Assembly (NCBI RefSeq): GCF_027596085.1
Contig: NC_072471.1
Span: 7,232,028-7,296,027 of the forward strand
DNA length: 64,000 nt
Reading direction: 5' to 3'
From: Anoplopoma fimbria
Taxonomy: Eukaryota; Chordata; Actinopteri; Perciformes; Anoplopomatidae
Made by a program: the position numbers and the translations under genes. Under the pieces are notes generated by a model that was not told the origin of the DNA, searched no databases, and saw nothing but the letters and a program-made list of their open reading frames with translations. Below, piece by piece: positions 40,501-52,347 of the stretch (its first letter is position 1; every line of letters starts with the position of its first letter).

Positions 40501-42959
40501 GAGTTTGCATTCATAGCATGTTTTGTAATATGTGTCTCCCTCTAGTTGGCCTCTAAGAAGGGCGGTCTGGGCGCCCAGAAGGTTAGCAGCAAGAGTTTCT
40601 CCGAGCTGGAGAAGAAGGCTCAGGCTGCCGACAAGTTCAGAGAGAACGAGGAGAGCACTGGTGCAGCCAAGAACTACCAATCTGAGGAATCCATGTGAGT
40701 CTCTTTATCTTTCTTTATTGTCTTTGATGTGTTTCTACCTGTTTTTGTGGTCAGTTAATTCATTTTTTTCATCATTCTGTTTTTGCTGCTGTATTCTCCC
40801 TCTGTTTTGTCATTCCTTAAACTTGCCTCCCTTCTCCCCTCTCAGCGCTCCATCCCTACGACTGGCCTGTAAAGATTTCGAGCAGCAGAGGAAAATGGAG
40901 GAGAAGAAGTTGAAGGGATTAGAGGGGAATAAGAAAGTGCAAGCTGAGAGACTGGGCATGGGTCTGGGCATGAGGAGGTATGACGATGAAGAGAAAACTG
41001 ATCCTGTTGCTGAAAACATGGGAATTCTTTTATCTTTTATTTGTCTCCTTATCACTCTGTTTCCATTTCTCTCCTCTGTTAGTGGAGTGTCTCACTCTGT
41101 GACATCAGACATGCACATGATCCAGCAGGAGAGTCCGATGGGAAAAGACCACCAAAGGACGTCGGTTGACTGAGGATGATGAAGATGAAGGGTCCTTCAG
41201 TTCTAGGTCAGATAAATATTATTGCTATTACTGGTTTTATTTAATATTAGCTTAATTTTGTGTGCAATTTAAAATCTGCTCATGCAGATTTAGATGTATG
41301 TTTTTTTAATATTCTGATTTTGTAGCAGTAGTGTTACATATAGTGTATATATATATATTTTTTTTAATTGAATAAATTGTGGGTTATTGTTCATACACTA
41401 CATTAACAATGCTGTATCTTAATACGTTCCTGTCTTAAAAAATATATAATCTGCCTTTCCTCTAGCTGTTGATCATACTGATTCACTTCTCATTCACATT
41501 TTAATCCATTAACAGCATTTCATTTTATCTGACATTATTCTGACCTTCTTTTTTCTTTTTAGGGTCATGTCCCGGTTTGAGGAACAAACAGAAACCTCAG
41601 ATATTTTCTCCTCGAGGTGGGATGATCGAGGTGAAGAAGGAGGCTGGATGAAGGAGAGCAAAAAACCAGAGCCGGACTTCTTCCTGACCTCCACTATAAC
41701 ATCACAGAACGACAGGTAGGATGTGTGTTTTAATGTAATGTTAATTCTGTCACTGTGACAGATGCCTCATAATGTTTTACTACTTATTGTTGCTTGATAC
41801 CATAGGAATAAGCATTTCCTGTCAGAATATACAGCTATTGAATCGTGCTTATTTCTGTTGTTGTATCATAATTGTTTTCATTAACATTTGTTGTTTGTTA
41901 TCAGATCCACAGCCAGAAGAAAACCAGATGCCGTACCAGTGTCCGACACAGGAGAAGCTCAGAAAAAGTTTGGAGGTGACGTGAAAGCCATCTCTTCTGA
42001 CATGTTCTTTGGAAAAAGAGATGACTCGAGGTACAAAAAGAAATCATACAAACGTCCCTTTCCATATGTTGTGTGTACTGTATATATTGTTTTGTGCATG
42101 ATTATTGTTGCCAATAGTAAATGCACATTTATGAAAATTAACACAACTTGAAAAGTACTCGAGCCTGTGTTAACGGGAAAAAAACTCTGTATTTTTGTTC
42201 TTTAAGTACGAGGCCAAAACACGACTGGAAAGATATTCCGGGAGTTCCTCTATAAGTTCAGCCGACCTCTTTGACGATCCAAAGAAACAAACTGGTAAGA
42301 AGCTACTGCAGCATCACTGCCTTTACGAAACCAATTCAATATCTGATTTACTTACCATTTAGATTTTAGTTATTGAATCATATAAATAAAGCTAAGTGTA
42401 ATTACCCAGAGACGCATGCAAGAACATTTTTGTGTTATACGTTGGAATTATCAAACTGGTAACTTCAAACACTTAATTAATGCCACTTTTACATAATCCC
42501 CAAATTGACAGTACTTCAACAGTCTACTCATATGTCACCCACGATGTTTACTCAGTTTGAGGTCACTTGATTTATGTCAGAGTGTTTTCTCTACTTTCTA
42601 TTTTACAGCATATGACAGAACACAATATAAAGGCTTAAATTATTCCCTCATACCATTAAATGAATGGATATATTTGTATTTTTTCCCGCCTCACTCTCAT
42701 TGCTTGTCTTGTTCACACAGTGAGTTCGTACCGTCTCACCAACGTGCTGCCCAGTGCTCCCGACATGTCGCAGCTCAAACTGGGAGTTCGCTCAGTGGCG
42801 GGAAAACTCTCCGTCATGGCCAGCGGCGTAGTTAGCTCAATTCAGGTCGGTCAGAAATTTGCCCTTTGAATCAAGGTCATATAAAAATCTTGTGTTACAA
42901 AACAAAAGTCCCAATAATGTATATATTTTTTTTAATTCCAGGATCACTACAGCTCCTGA
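36589..42959 (+). CDS. arfgap3: ADP-ribosylation factor GTPase-activating protein 3, with two frame breaks in this sequence
   Basis: Sixteen exons: 36589-36657, 37957-38075, 38693-38765, 38894-39025, 39177-39257, 39377-39470, 39557-39616, 39733-39779, 40546-40694, 40846-40977, 41083-41206, 41563-41715, 41905-42030, 42207-42294, 42721-42845, 42942-42959. The ArfGAP domain has its zinc-finger cysteines at residues 25, 28, 45 and 48 and the arginine finger at R53 ([11 protein letters not shown]), followed by [16 protein letters not shown]. Downstream are the family motifs [33 protein letters not shown], the C-terminal [10 protein letters not shown], and the end QDHYSS. It stimulates GTP hydrolysis by Arf1 on Golgi and COPI membranes. 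Oddities: exon 11 changes frame internally (a TGA at 41171-41173 in the entering frame), and exon 13/14 phases do not fit; the two shifts cancel (total 1590 nt). They are either sequence errors or real lesions. Confidence 0.93.
37239..37281. repeat. (ATAAT)n microsatellite
   Basis: About eight TATAA pentamers in arfgap3 intron 1. Confidence 0.9.
37429..37508. repeat. (TG)n microsatellite, 80 bp
   Basis: Forty uninterrupted TG units in arfgap3 intron 1. Confidence 0.95.
39842..40500 (+). mobile_element. 5'-truncated LINE with a broken ORF and full 3' end, in arfgap3 intron 8
   Basis: Frames around 39842-40220 give [16 protein letters not shown] and, after a shift, [16 protein letters not shown] ... 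[15 protein letters not shown] ... [11 protein letters not shown]. This is the same C-terminal region as the LINE at 27474 but a different subfamily. The 3' UTR carries CACTGCGGGACTAATAAAGG and ends in TTATCTTATCTTA. It begins 62 bp after the donor of exon 8, in the sense orientation. Confidence 0.88.
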
Positions 42960-43594
42960 GTCATGGCGCCCCTCCTCTTGGATTCAGCGCCCACATCGTG
43001 GTCCTCTGTTTTAACAGAGTCAGATACATTTCCCAGTGAGTGGTGGTCACTCCTACTGGGAGCTAAATAAGTGTGATGGGTAAATTTGTTCTATCGAGTG
43101 ATCAAAATTGACGCCCTGTATACATCTATATCTAGTTTTTTATTAGATCATGTATATACAACAGTTGTTTGTTTGAATCAAGAGGATCAAGCACAATATT
43201 TTCAGAGGAAATTATGTTCCCCTGCCGGCTTGTTGAAGGGAGATCTCTCTGTTTAGTTCAGTTATGAAGAATATTTAGTTTGCAGTTTATTGCTTAGTTT
43301 GCTTTGAGGTCTTGGGATTTAAATATTTAGAGGTATTATATGTAGCACAGGGTTTATGGTGCTTTGAAGGATGGATTTGCATTTTGATTCCTTAAGTTGA
43401 CGAGGTTAAAAAAAAAAAAAGCAGTGGGGACAATTCAGTTGTTTTTAATTGGTCAACATACTCTTGCTCATCACATACACGTATTGTGCTTTTTTGCACA
43501 TTCCCACGGGTTTGAAAGTGTCCTTTCTGTCCCCAAAGTGTACTTATATTTGCTCCTCTACAGACAGGACCAAAACCTGATAAAGAGGCTGTTG

Positions 43595-43655
43595 GGGACC
43601 ATATGTATATATATAGATATATCTATATATCTATATATATCTATATATATTTCTT
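43595..43655. repeat. (TA)-rich imperfect microsatellite with TATC/GATA units
   Basis: Alternating TATATA and TATC units, strongly self-complementary. Confidence 0.8.
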
Positions 43656-43794
43656 TAGTCAGACATACTCTCAGTTATGTAAACTGAAATTGACCTCATT
43701 AGCACAGAAGCTTCGTATATCTTTTTTTCGAGGGCCATGCATCTGTTATTATAACACAAGATGACATGAAACCTAAGCAGCTATTGAAAACTGA

Positions 43795-44120
43795 GTTTAA
43801 AGGAAAAGTTCGACATTTTGGGAAATATGCTCATTAGCTTGCCAAGATTATGTTGAGAAGATTGATAACACTGTCATATCTGTCAGTTCAATACAAAGCT
43901 GTAGCCACGTAGCTTATCTTAGCTTAGCATAAAGACTGGGAAGAAGGGGAAACAGCTAGCCTGGCTCTGTCTGAAGGTAACAAGTCTGCCTACCAACCAA
44001 AGTATAAAAAGTTAGGCTATTGTATTGATTTAACAAATAAGTTAGACCTATGCTAAGCTAAGCCAACTGCCGGTTGGCTGTAGCCTTTCAATTTTGAACA
44101 GATGTGAGAGTTTTATCAAT
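43795..44120. repeat. Widespread teleost interspersed repeat (MITE-like)
   Basis: Contains AAGTTCGACATTTTGGGAAA, TTAGCTTAGCATAAAGACTG and GGGGAAACAGCTAGCCTGGC, words I recognise from a very common fish repeat family. At the far end GCTAAGCTAAG is the inverse of CTTAGCTTAGC near the middle. The family name is not assigned. Confidence 0.65.
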
Positions 44121-45419
44121 CTTCTCATATAAGCAATCTGCTGAATAGCATTAGAATGAGCCTGCTCAGTTGCACTACGCGTTTTTGTCTCAATCCTGTT
44201 GCTTGGAAACAGACACTTTGAGATGTCATAATCGATAATACAGTCAACATTGTAACCTGGAGATTCATGGATTTTTAAGGGGTGCCTTTTCATGGTATTT
44301 TCGTTTTAATTTGTGGATGTCTTTTGTTGGTATTTGTGTTCATCTGCTATGACTTTCCATGCCCCCCCCCTAAATGTAATGGCATTCATTTAGGACTCTT
44401 AAAGTCTAGATGATTCCTGATGTGGTGGGACCTCTTTGTAGCTTTCAGGCCCCATTGTACTGCAACACTAGTCCACTTCAAATATGAATGTAAACAATCC
44501 CTTTAAAGTCTTTATTTTTAGTTGTTGTTGTAACATACTGCCAAGGTCCAAGATATATGTTTAGATCTGACCTGATAATTGGGTGTGATTTTGAATTTGA
44601 CATTTAAAAGCAATAGGGAAAAAAAGGTTGATATCTGTTTGTTTTGCTCTGGTATTGAATAACTATGGCTTTAGCATTAGCCTTTAGTGTATTTTCATTA
44701 GGTAAAGTTTTCCATGATGCTGAAAAGGTTTCTTCAGATTTCCAGTTGTGCAGAGTTAAGGGACTAGAATATTTAAGAAAAGGATGATTACATTTCTGAG
44801 CAATTTCTGTTCCGTTTCTGTTTCTCAGGAGTTTGATTCGAGTTGTTGAATATGAAACACTAAAATGAAAGTCGTAGATCCTTCAATGACCAAATATTTG
44901 TTTACTCCACTCTATGCCTTAGTCCAAAGATCTCTGATTAACGCCCCCTCATATTGCAATATAGTGGAGTCATCTGGTTACCTTTTTGCACATTATTTGT
45001 CAGAAAATTGCATGTGGCAGCTTTTGCTTGAATGTACTGTATTACAATTGAACCGTTGCCTCTCCGTTGAAGTTGCGTCCAAGTTAGACTTTAATTTTGT
45101 TGATCTTTGTAAGATTTTTTGTCTTCTGCCGTTTAATATTGTCAAATGTTACATAAAAGAATAGTAGCTTGTGTAGGTTGCATGACCCCTGTAGTTAATA
45201 CACGCTGACACATCCTGGATACGAAAAGCATACGGCCCAATTAAATAAAAGTAGAATAACAGAATTGTTCAATAAAAAGCTGTATAGTACTGCTACATGC
45301 AATTATGTATAGGGCTTTGAATTACCATTTATAGAAAGCTACAGATAATGAAGTTTTGACATATTTTGACACTCAGAAATGTTTTTTGAAACATGCCAAA
45401 TAAATGGCTTGTGCCGAAG

Positions 45420-46256
45420 CTCTGTTACCTGGTCCTTTTGTGCCTACACTGCACACACACTGTGCTTCTCTATGTTTGATTGATTGAAAGCAAAATGTTT
45501 TCATTACAATTTCACAAGTTTACATCTTCAATTGTCTTGTGCTGTTCTACCAACAGTCTAAACCCCCAAAATAGTCAATTTACAGTCATATAAAACAGGG
45601 AATAGCAGCAGATCCTCACATTGGAGAAGCTGCAATCTTGAAATGTTTGATTATTTTTTCCTGACAATTACTTAAACAATTGATCAAATATTTAAAAAAA
45701 AAATGTAACTTATTAATTGCTTATTCGCTGTCTAATCAATTAATTATTTCAGCTTCTTCTTGTAATATTGTATTAATCCAGCAAGGCCACCTTCAGGTCA
45801 AATGCTGGCAGCCGCTTACGTGGCTGGCTGAGGCATTCATGGTGCTTGTTACGCTGTCGGAACTATGAGTGTTACCATCAGTTTATAGTTTTAACGATGA
45901 AACAAATTGGCATAAATATATATAATTATGTTGAAAAAATTGGTTAACTTGAGGGGAAAAGACAAGACATCCAAACAATGGCTACATTTGTAATATGTTG
46001 TGTGTTTTAATTTAGAAAAATCTGTTAATCATTGTAATTACGACTTTAAGTGGAGGACTTGAAGGCGGCGTTTTCCCAAGGAACTGGGACAAGCAACAGG
46101 ATTATTCTATCGGTAAAACACGCAACACACGCTCGTTAATTACACTTTTTACGTTACCTTAGCAAACAACATTATGAACCTATCTTTGAAAGACGTGTTT
46201 TATTTTACTCTGCAACTTAACTTATAGCTGTTTAGACTTTTTTTTTATACCCTTAG
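45420..46256. other. Gap between arfgap3 and ikbip, with the probable ikbip promoter/first exon
   Basis: No coding exon. A slightly GC-richer stretch at about 46050-46115 (GAAGGCGGCGTTTTCCCAAG) ending in a possible donor (ATCG then GTAAAA at 46113) may be the non-coding first exon of ikbip. Confidence 0.35.
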
Positions 46257-48731
46257 GGCCTGTTGAATTCCTTCAAAGTAAAAGTTTATAATAGTGTGCC
46301 AGTGTGTTTTAAAATGCCTACTGAGTTAAAACAGAGGAAGAAGTCTCAAAAACAAAGCGATGAAGTGGCCGAAACGTCGGCTGCAAACTGCAAAGATGAG
46401 ATGATAAAAGCCAAGACGGAAGCTGGAAACAACGCAGGAGTAAATCAAACTTCTTCCAGTTTGGACCTCAGGAGTTTAATGTGCGTATTGTCTCTGGCAG
46501 CATGCGGAGCTCTGAGCTGGTAAGTCATCCACAATAGATCTGCATCAATGTTATAAATGGTTTTTGTTTGTTTTTACTAAAGTTGTATGTCTTTGGTTTC
46601 AGGGTGGTGCTACAACAGAATGAGAGGTTTTCCGAAATTGAGGAAAACTACAAATCTTTGCACGGAAAGACTTCAAGTCTGTTCGACATGGAGGAAGAAG
46701 TCCTAAAGGTTTCTAAAAAGGTACGTTTGGTTCCCTGAATGCATCATTTAAATACATAGTGGGTCATATTTTCAGCTGGTTCGAGGGATGGAGCTTTAAA
46801 GGGTCAATTCACCCAGATTATACACTGAAAATGCAGAAACTTTGGCCTTATGTGCCCAGGTTTTCATATATTGGAGTCTGTACCTCCACACAATAGATGT
46901 TAATTTAATTTAATTAGATATGATATATAATGCCAGATATTTCTACTAAAGTAAAAGTCCCTATATAAATTATTTACCATGTGTTATTTGGATTATTCAT
47001 AGTACACACACACTCTGGAAAAATGCGTTATGTTTCTTATTGATTAGTTTGTGCACCACAAATTAAATTCCATACATCTCAATTGCAGATGTGTCAGAGA
47101 CAGATATTTAAAAACTTTAGCAGAAAATACCCAAACTATCTGCATAGATTACTTCTAACCACACCAGGTAAAGTGATAGAATATATGTTTTTGCTTTGTG
47201 TTATTTTCGTTAAATTTTGCTTTACGTTTATGTGAAAACATCCTTTGTTTTCATTTTGTGCTTTCAATTTATGATTAAAAATAGAGGATGATTTTGGTAG
47301 ATGGTTTTAATGTGGTTTATTGAGAAGGGAAACTAGTTCCCAACCTTGGGGTCAGGAGATACTTTCTGTACAAAAGTTGCTCTTGTATCTCTGCTTTTCT
47401 TGTGAAATTCTGGATAGTTTTACATTTTCCACCCTATAAAAAAATATTCAAATGTAGCAACCAGGGGCCACAAACAACTCCTTACACTCCTGTGACGATG
47501 AGGGTCCCAAGCAGAATCCGATTTATTTTCAGAGGCTAACAGGTCAAGAGGGTTTTAGGAACTTCTGCCTTACATTATATAAAACCTTCTGCAAGCTTAA
47601 TCTTTTTGTTTGTTCATTCAAAATAAAAATAAAAACTACTGTCAGCTGAGCACAAACTGTCATTTATGTGCTCTTTCAACCTTTTCTCTTTTATACTTCA
47701 CTTATATTGCACACTGCCTTTGTGTTTGCATGCTTGCTGTTTCCTGCTCTATCTGTAATATATGATTACTGAGGACCGTAGAGCTCCCACAGAAACAGCC
47801 CTCCTGTTTTGTGTTGCGGCCGCAGCTCGCCGCCTCCGAAGATGACCTGCAGGAGGCTCTCTCCACCGTCTCCTTGGCAACACGACTCCAGCAGGACATC
47901 TCCACCCTCCACGCCGCAGTCATGGCGATGCAGGCCGACGAGAACTCCGCCTCTCGTGACCTGCAGTCGGTCAACGCCCACTTCCTGAACGTGACGGAGA
48001 CGTGGCAGGTGCGTCTGGCCGCCGTCACCTCTGACCTCACCGCCCTGAAGGCCGAGTCCCGGGAAGCTCACTCCGGGGCCACAGATCAGGTGAACGAGGC
48101 CGAGCGGAGGGGCCGGTCGCTGGCGGAGAGGTTGGAGGAGCTCGAGGACAGCACCAAGAGGAACGCCCGAGCTATGGAGCGCACGGAGGGAGACGACACC
48201 CGGCGGGCGGAGGAGCACCTGGACTGGAACACCAAGCAGATCCACAAGCTGGAGGAGCAGATCACACGAGTGACCAAGAGGGAGGCCGAGCTCGACACCC
48301 AGCTCCGGGAGCACATTCCCCGGGCGCAGCAGTGTGAAGAGCACCTGCCCCAGGTGGAGGAGGCGGTGCGCTCCATCCTGAGGCTGACGGGGGATCTGAG
48401 CTCGGCGGAGAAACGTCTGGAGGAGGTGACGCTACAGGTGTTTGGGACTGAGGACAGCATGCTGAAGGCGCTCAACGAAATCCTCGAGATCAGACAGGAG
48501 CTGGACACCCTGCAAGCTCACAACAGCATCCTCAAGATGAAGAACGAGTTGTCCGTGGTCAAAGAGGCGGTCCGTGAACTCACCATGGTGCTGCGAGGAA
48601 ATGCAGACGAGAGCCACAAGGACTCTGAGGCTCTGGAGGAAGAAGGATGGAATGAGGAAGAGGAGGAGGAGTGGGAAGTGGATGACAAGGAGGATACAAC
48701 TCAACTTCTATTTGATGACCTCACTGAATGA
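46257..48731 (+). CDS. ikbip: IKBIP, isoform ending in the large 3' exon at 47826
   Basis: Coding exons: 46314-46519, 46603-46720, 47826-48731 (stop TGA); 409 residues. The first ATG is at 46314, in an exon that begins after the TTAG acceptor at 46256. A short lysine-rich cytosolic tail (MPTELKQRKKSQKQ) precedes one membrane segment at about residues 54-72 (LMCVLSLAACGALSWVVL). A long coiled coil follows, and its end (LTGDLSSAEKRLEEVTLQVF, DSMLKALNEI, NSILKMKNEL) matches the longer human IKBIP splice form. It ends in an acidic EEEEEEW tail. The human protein (IKK-interacting protein) sits in the ER membrane with its coiled coil in the lumen. An AATAAA at 49359-49364 could serve this form alone. 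Confidence 0.9.
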
Positions 48732-50887
48732 TGTCATTGTTTTGATCCATTTAGAGGAGTGGTTCTATCTTTATATTTGATGTTAAAAGTTAGCCAAGTT
48801 CAGTATTATTGTTTTTCAAAATGTGTACCTCAGTTGTAATGTCAGAAAATGGAGACCATTTTTGCATAAATGTTCCCTGATTTTTAACATGAACTATGAT
48901 ATACATGCACTGTATTACACAATACAATCAAAACTATTTATTTTTATATTTGTTTAATCTTTAGTTATGTATAAAACATTCCCAAATGTATCAAAATATC
49001 TGTGCCAGTCTTTCCAGATAAAACTACATTACAGTCGAAGAGAGAAGTTGATAAATCTGATAGAAAGAAAAATAATTGGAAGCTATTTGATTTGCTGTTT
49101 TGTAAACTGAATATTTTTAGGTTTAGATTTTAGGACCATTGTTTGGGGAAAAACAAGCAATAGGAAAATATTATATTTTTCACTATTCCTGACATTTATT
49201 TGACAAAACAATTATATGATGAATGAAGAAAATTACCCGATACATGTCTTACATTTGGTGCAGGAATATTTAATGTTTTTGATGACTTTTACATTTCTAT
49301 CTGATTTTGGTTTCACCTGTTGAAAAGCATGGCAATTATTTCATCATTGAACTCATTTAATAAAATCACCTTTTATATTGAAAAGGTCTAATTTGTATTT
49401 AATCCTCTTGTGTGTTTTTCATAAACGGAAATGACCTGAAATGATGTCGCTTTGAGTAACTGTCTCCTCCTGAACACAAAAACTGTACGTCTTGTTTCAG
49501 TGCGAGAGCGTCCAGCTGATGCTGGAGGGTATCGGGGGGGAGCGGGGGGCTCTGCAGCCTCAGCTGGAGGCCTTGGAGCAGGACGTGAGCCGGCTGAAGG
49601 ACTGGGCCTCTGGGCTGACTGAGACACGAGCTCAGCTTCAGACCAGCCAGACCTCCCTGAGAGACGCCGTGGGACAGATCGAAGGGCGCACCTCGGCCAT
49701 CGCAAAGGACTTTACCAACAAGGTGGGTCCCGTTGTTTTGACGATTGCTACTTCTTCAAGCCCAAGTAGACGATTTTAAATGATTTGTTTTGTCCAACCA
49801 GCAGTCCAAAGTCCAAACATATCCAGTTAACTGTCGCAAAAAACACAAAAAAAGCTTTAAATCCTCACATTCGAGAAGCTGCAGTCAGCAAATGTGTGTC
49901 ACTTTTGTTTAGATAATTACTAAAACAATTAATCACTATAATAGAATTATATTCAACCTTGCTCCACAAAAAAATTAACACAAATATACACCAAACGTGA
50001 AAATATCCGACAAAATATGTATCATTAAATGCAAAACTACATGAGGCAATATGTCAATTTTTGCACCCCCAAATAAAAGTGAAATAAATTTACTTTTGCT
50101 ACTGTTATTTATAAATGACTTCTGTGCCTGTAGAAGAGATCCCATCTAACTAATTCTATGGTAATTTAATTATCTCAAATATATTTAATCTAGAACGGTT
50201 AATTTAGCTAAAGTAAAGCCCTTATTTTTGTTGTACACCCCCCTGAGTAAAACATTTTTTTTTCTTATACTATTTGGATATGGTTGTCTGAGCCTCCGTC
50301 CTTCTGTTTTCCCCCACTAGGTGGCGTCAGTGCGGACAGACGTGCGCAGGATGGACGGCCTGCAGTCCGAGCTGGAGTCCCTGCTGACTCAGCTGTCGGA
50401 GCTCGAGGACAAGACCGCTCAGGTGGAGCACAACATGGTCAAACGCATCGGGGATGTGCTGGCCAACAGCATCGACCGGGTCGCCAACCTCCGTGACGCC
50501 GCAGAACGCAACACCAAGGCCATAGAGAAGCTCCGCAAGCGCGTCCCTGAACTCACCGCCGCCGATGAGCAGATCTCTGAGCGCCTGAGGGAGCTGGAGA
50601 GCGGCAGAGCTCGTCTGATAAGAACGGTGACCTTCGCCAGCGACCTCAAACCCAAAGTCGCTGCCATCAAGAGGGACTTTGGGGCGTTTGACCCTCAGCT
50701 GTCAGATCTGACTCTGCGGATAGGACGACTAGCGGAGGAGCTGATGAAGAGAGAGCAGGAGATGGCTGAGATCAGACAGACACTGGCTAACCTCACTGCA
50801 GTGGAGGGAGAGTTAAACGTTACATCTCAACAGGTCAGTGAAATAGCTGACGTATCTGATTTAGGAGAGATGCACCGGCCGACATGA
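46314..50887 (+). CDS. ikbip: IKBIP, isoform using the two distal exons
   Basis: Shares exons 46314-46519 and 46603-46720, then skips to 49501-49722 and 50321-50887 (stop TGA); 370 residues with all phases correct. The distal part reads KRIGDVLANSIDRVANLRDA, RTVTFASDLKPKVAAIKRDF, LTLRIGRLAEELMKREQEMA and ends VSQQVSEIADVSDLG-like. This matches the other human IKBIP splice form, which is about the same size. Both C-termini are coiled coils. AATAAA at 50987-50992 marks the probable end. The choice between exon 47826-48731 and the distal pair decides the lumenal half of the protein. Confidence 0.92.
46793..46912. repeat. Teleost interspersed repeat fragment
   Basis: TTAAAGGGTCAATTCACCCA, GAAAATGCAGAAACTTTGGC and TTTTCATATATTGGAGTCTG resemble a common fish interspersed repeat. 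It lies in ikbip intron 2; family not assigned. Confidence 0.4.
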
Positions 50888-50987
50888 GCAACACTCTTCA
50901 ACATCCTCAAGATCATCGTCTTCATGTTTTGGCCTTTTTCTCTGCAGTTACTGTCATACTACTGTTTACGTGTGAAGGTTTGCTGAA

Positions 50988-52341
50988 ATAAACCTTTTCG
51001 TAACAACAAACTTTGATGGTCTGATTACCCTAACTCATTGAGAAGTATGAATGATTTAGATAGCTGAGTGATCCCGGGTTCGATTCCAGTCTTGGGACCA
51101 TTGTTGGGACCATTGTTGGGACCATTGTTGCATGTCACACCTCTTTTTCTTGTCTCCCCCATTTCTACATCGTCATCTATCATATGAAGGTGACAATGCC
51201 CCCCAAAAAAGGATCTTATAAAGATAAAAGAGTTATATGAATGTGAACAGTCTTGCACCTAGTTCATCTCCCTTTCTGAAATATTTTTGAACTTCTGGCT
51301 CAACAAGCTCAGCAAGTTTTGTTTCTTTGGACTCCTGTTATACCATATTAGAGTAAAACTGGTTGAGACTGGTTTTGTTATTGTTCTGTCACCTTTTTAA
51401 TTGGTTTCACAGCCACGAAAGTGTGAGGCTAGTAATGTTTTCTCCTTGTGTGTCTGTGGGGCAATGCAACAATGCAATAATAATAATAATCAAATCTCAT
51501 CCTTGCATAGTCGTCTTTACACTACAGTTTTCTTTTATTTAAACAAGATAAAACGTTTTGATGTTTTTGCTTCAGGCCCCTTTTTTGTTACCTTTTGACA
51601 GAGCCAGGTTTTGACTGTTTTCAGTCCTGGTATCAGCTTCAGGATCAGAAATCTGGAAACAAAATCCTCAATGAAAAACTGGTAACAAGATATTTAGTAT
51701 TTGTTGACTGATGAAGCTTCTGATTAGCGGTGAGACGTCTTCAAGGCTCCACTCAGCAATTCCATTTACCTCTGACTTCAAACTTTGGGTACATTTAAAG
51801 CAGCTTTTTGCTTTTTATGAATTGTATGTTGCACCCCAGACAAAAGCTCCTCACCTTTACCAATGAGTGCTAAGTTTTGAGAAAACTATGTTTTAAGAGC
51901 AGTTCCTTGCATCCTCTGGAGGCTCTACATTCCTAAAGGGTCTCTGAGAGTCCAAATGCTTTCCAGGAAATCACAACTGCAGCCTCAGGTGTTCAACAAG
52001 GGAGAACATTTCTGCAGAACACCTGGAAGAAGAGTCAAATGTCAACCTCAAAAGAGGAAAATGACATGTTCTCTGTTACTGCTGTCTGCAGATGAAAGAG
52101 CTCAGCATGTGGTATTCAGTGTTTTACATGTCTTGTCACACTTTATCGTAAATAATAATATGGTGCCGCCCATTAAATTTAATTTTATGTGAGAGGATAC
52201 TCAATAATTTAAGAACTACGCAATTGAGATGGGAATCCTATTTGGGTTTTAACATAATTTTAAGCAAAGCACCAAATCATGGTTTTAACAATAATGTCAC
52301 AGAAATAAATAGTTCTTCACAGCTTAAAGTCAACAAGAGTT
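50988..52341. other. Interval between convergent ikbip and ckap4 3' ends
   Basis: About 1.35 kb. It includes a tRNA-type SINE relic at 51060-51235 (CCCGGGTTCGATTCC, then TTGGGACCATTG repeated three times). The remainder shows no recognisable gene. Confidence 0.5.
51060..51235 (+). mobile_element. SINE relic with a threefold internal repeat
   Basis: A B-box-like GGTTCGATTCC is followed by three tandem copies of TTGGGACCATTG (about 51094-51130), then CATGTCACACCTC and a pyrimidine-rich stretch, as in common fish tRNA-derived SINEs. Confidence 0.5.
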
Positions 52342-52347
52342 TTTATT
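52342..52347 (-). other. ckap4: Probable ckap4 polyadenylation signal
   Basis: TTTATT on the plus strand, AATAAA on the minus strand, about 400 bp after the ckap4 stop codon at 52743-52745. Confidence 0.55.

Larger units (their letters stand above)
42960..45420 (+). other. arfgap3: arfgap3 3' UTR and flank
   Basis: No coding exon is seen. AATAAA hexamers occur at 45244-45249, near 45270 and near 45398, after a run of unique and repetitive sequence. A 2.3-2.4 kb 3' UTR is possible but not proven. Confidence 0.45.

Noticed and set aside
46263..46313. Upstream 17-codon extension of ikbip
   Set aside because: It would start at TTG; the first in-frame ATG at 46314 gives the conserved basic N-terminus.
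47702..48704. Long antisense frames (up to 192 codons) opposite ikbip
   Set aside because: Shadows of a GC-rich coiled-coil exon whose sense frame matches IKBIP.
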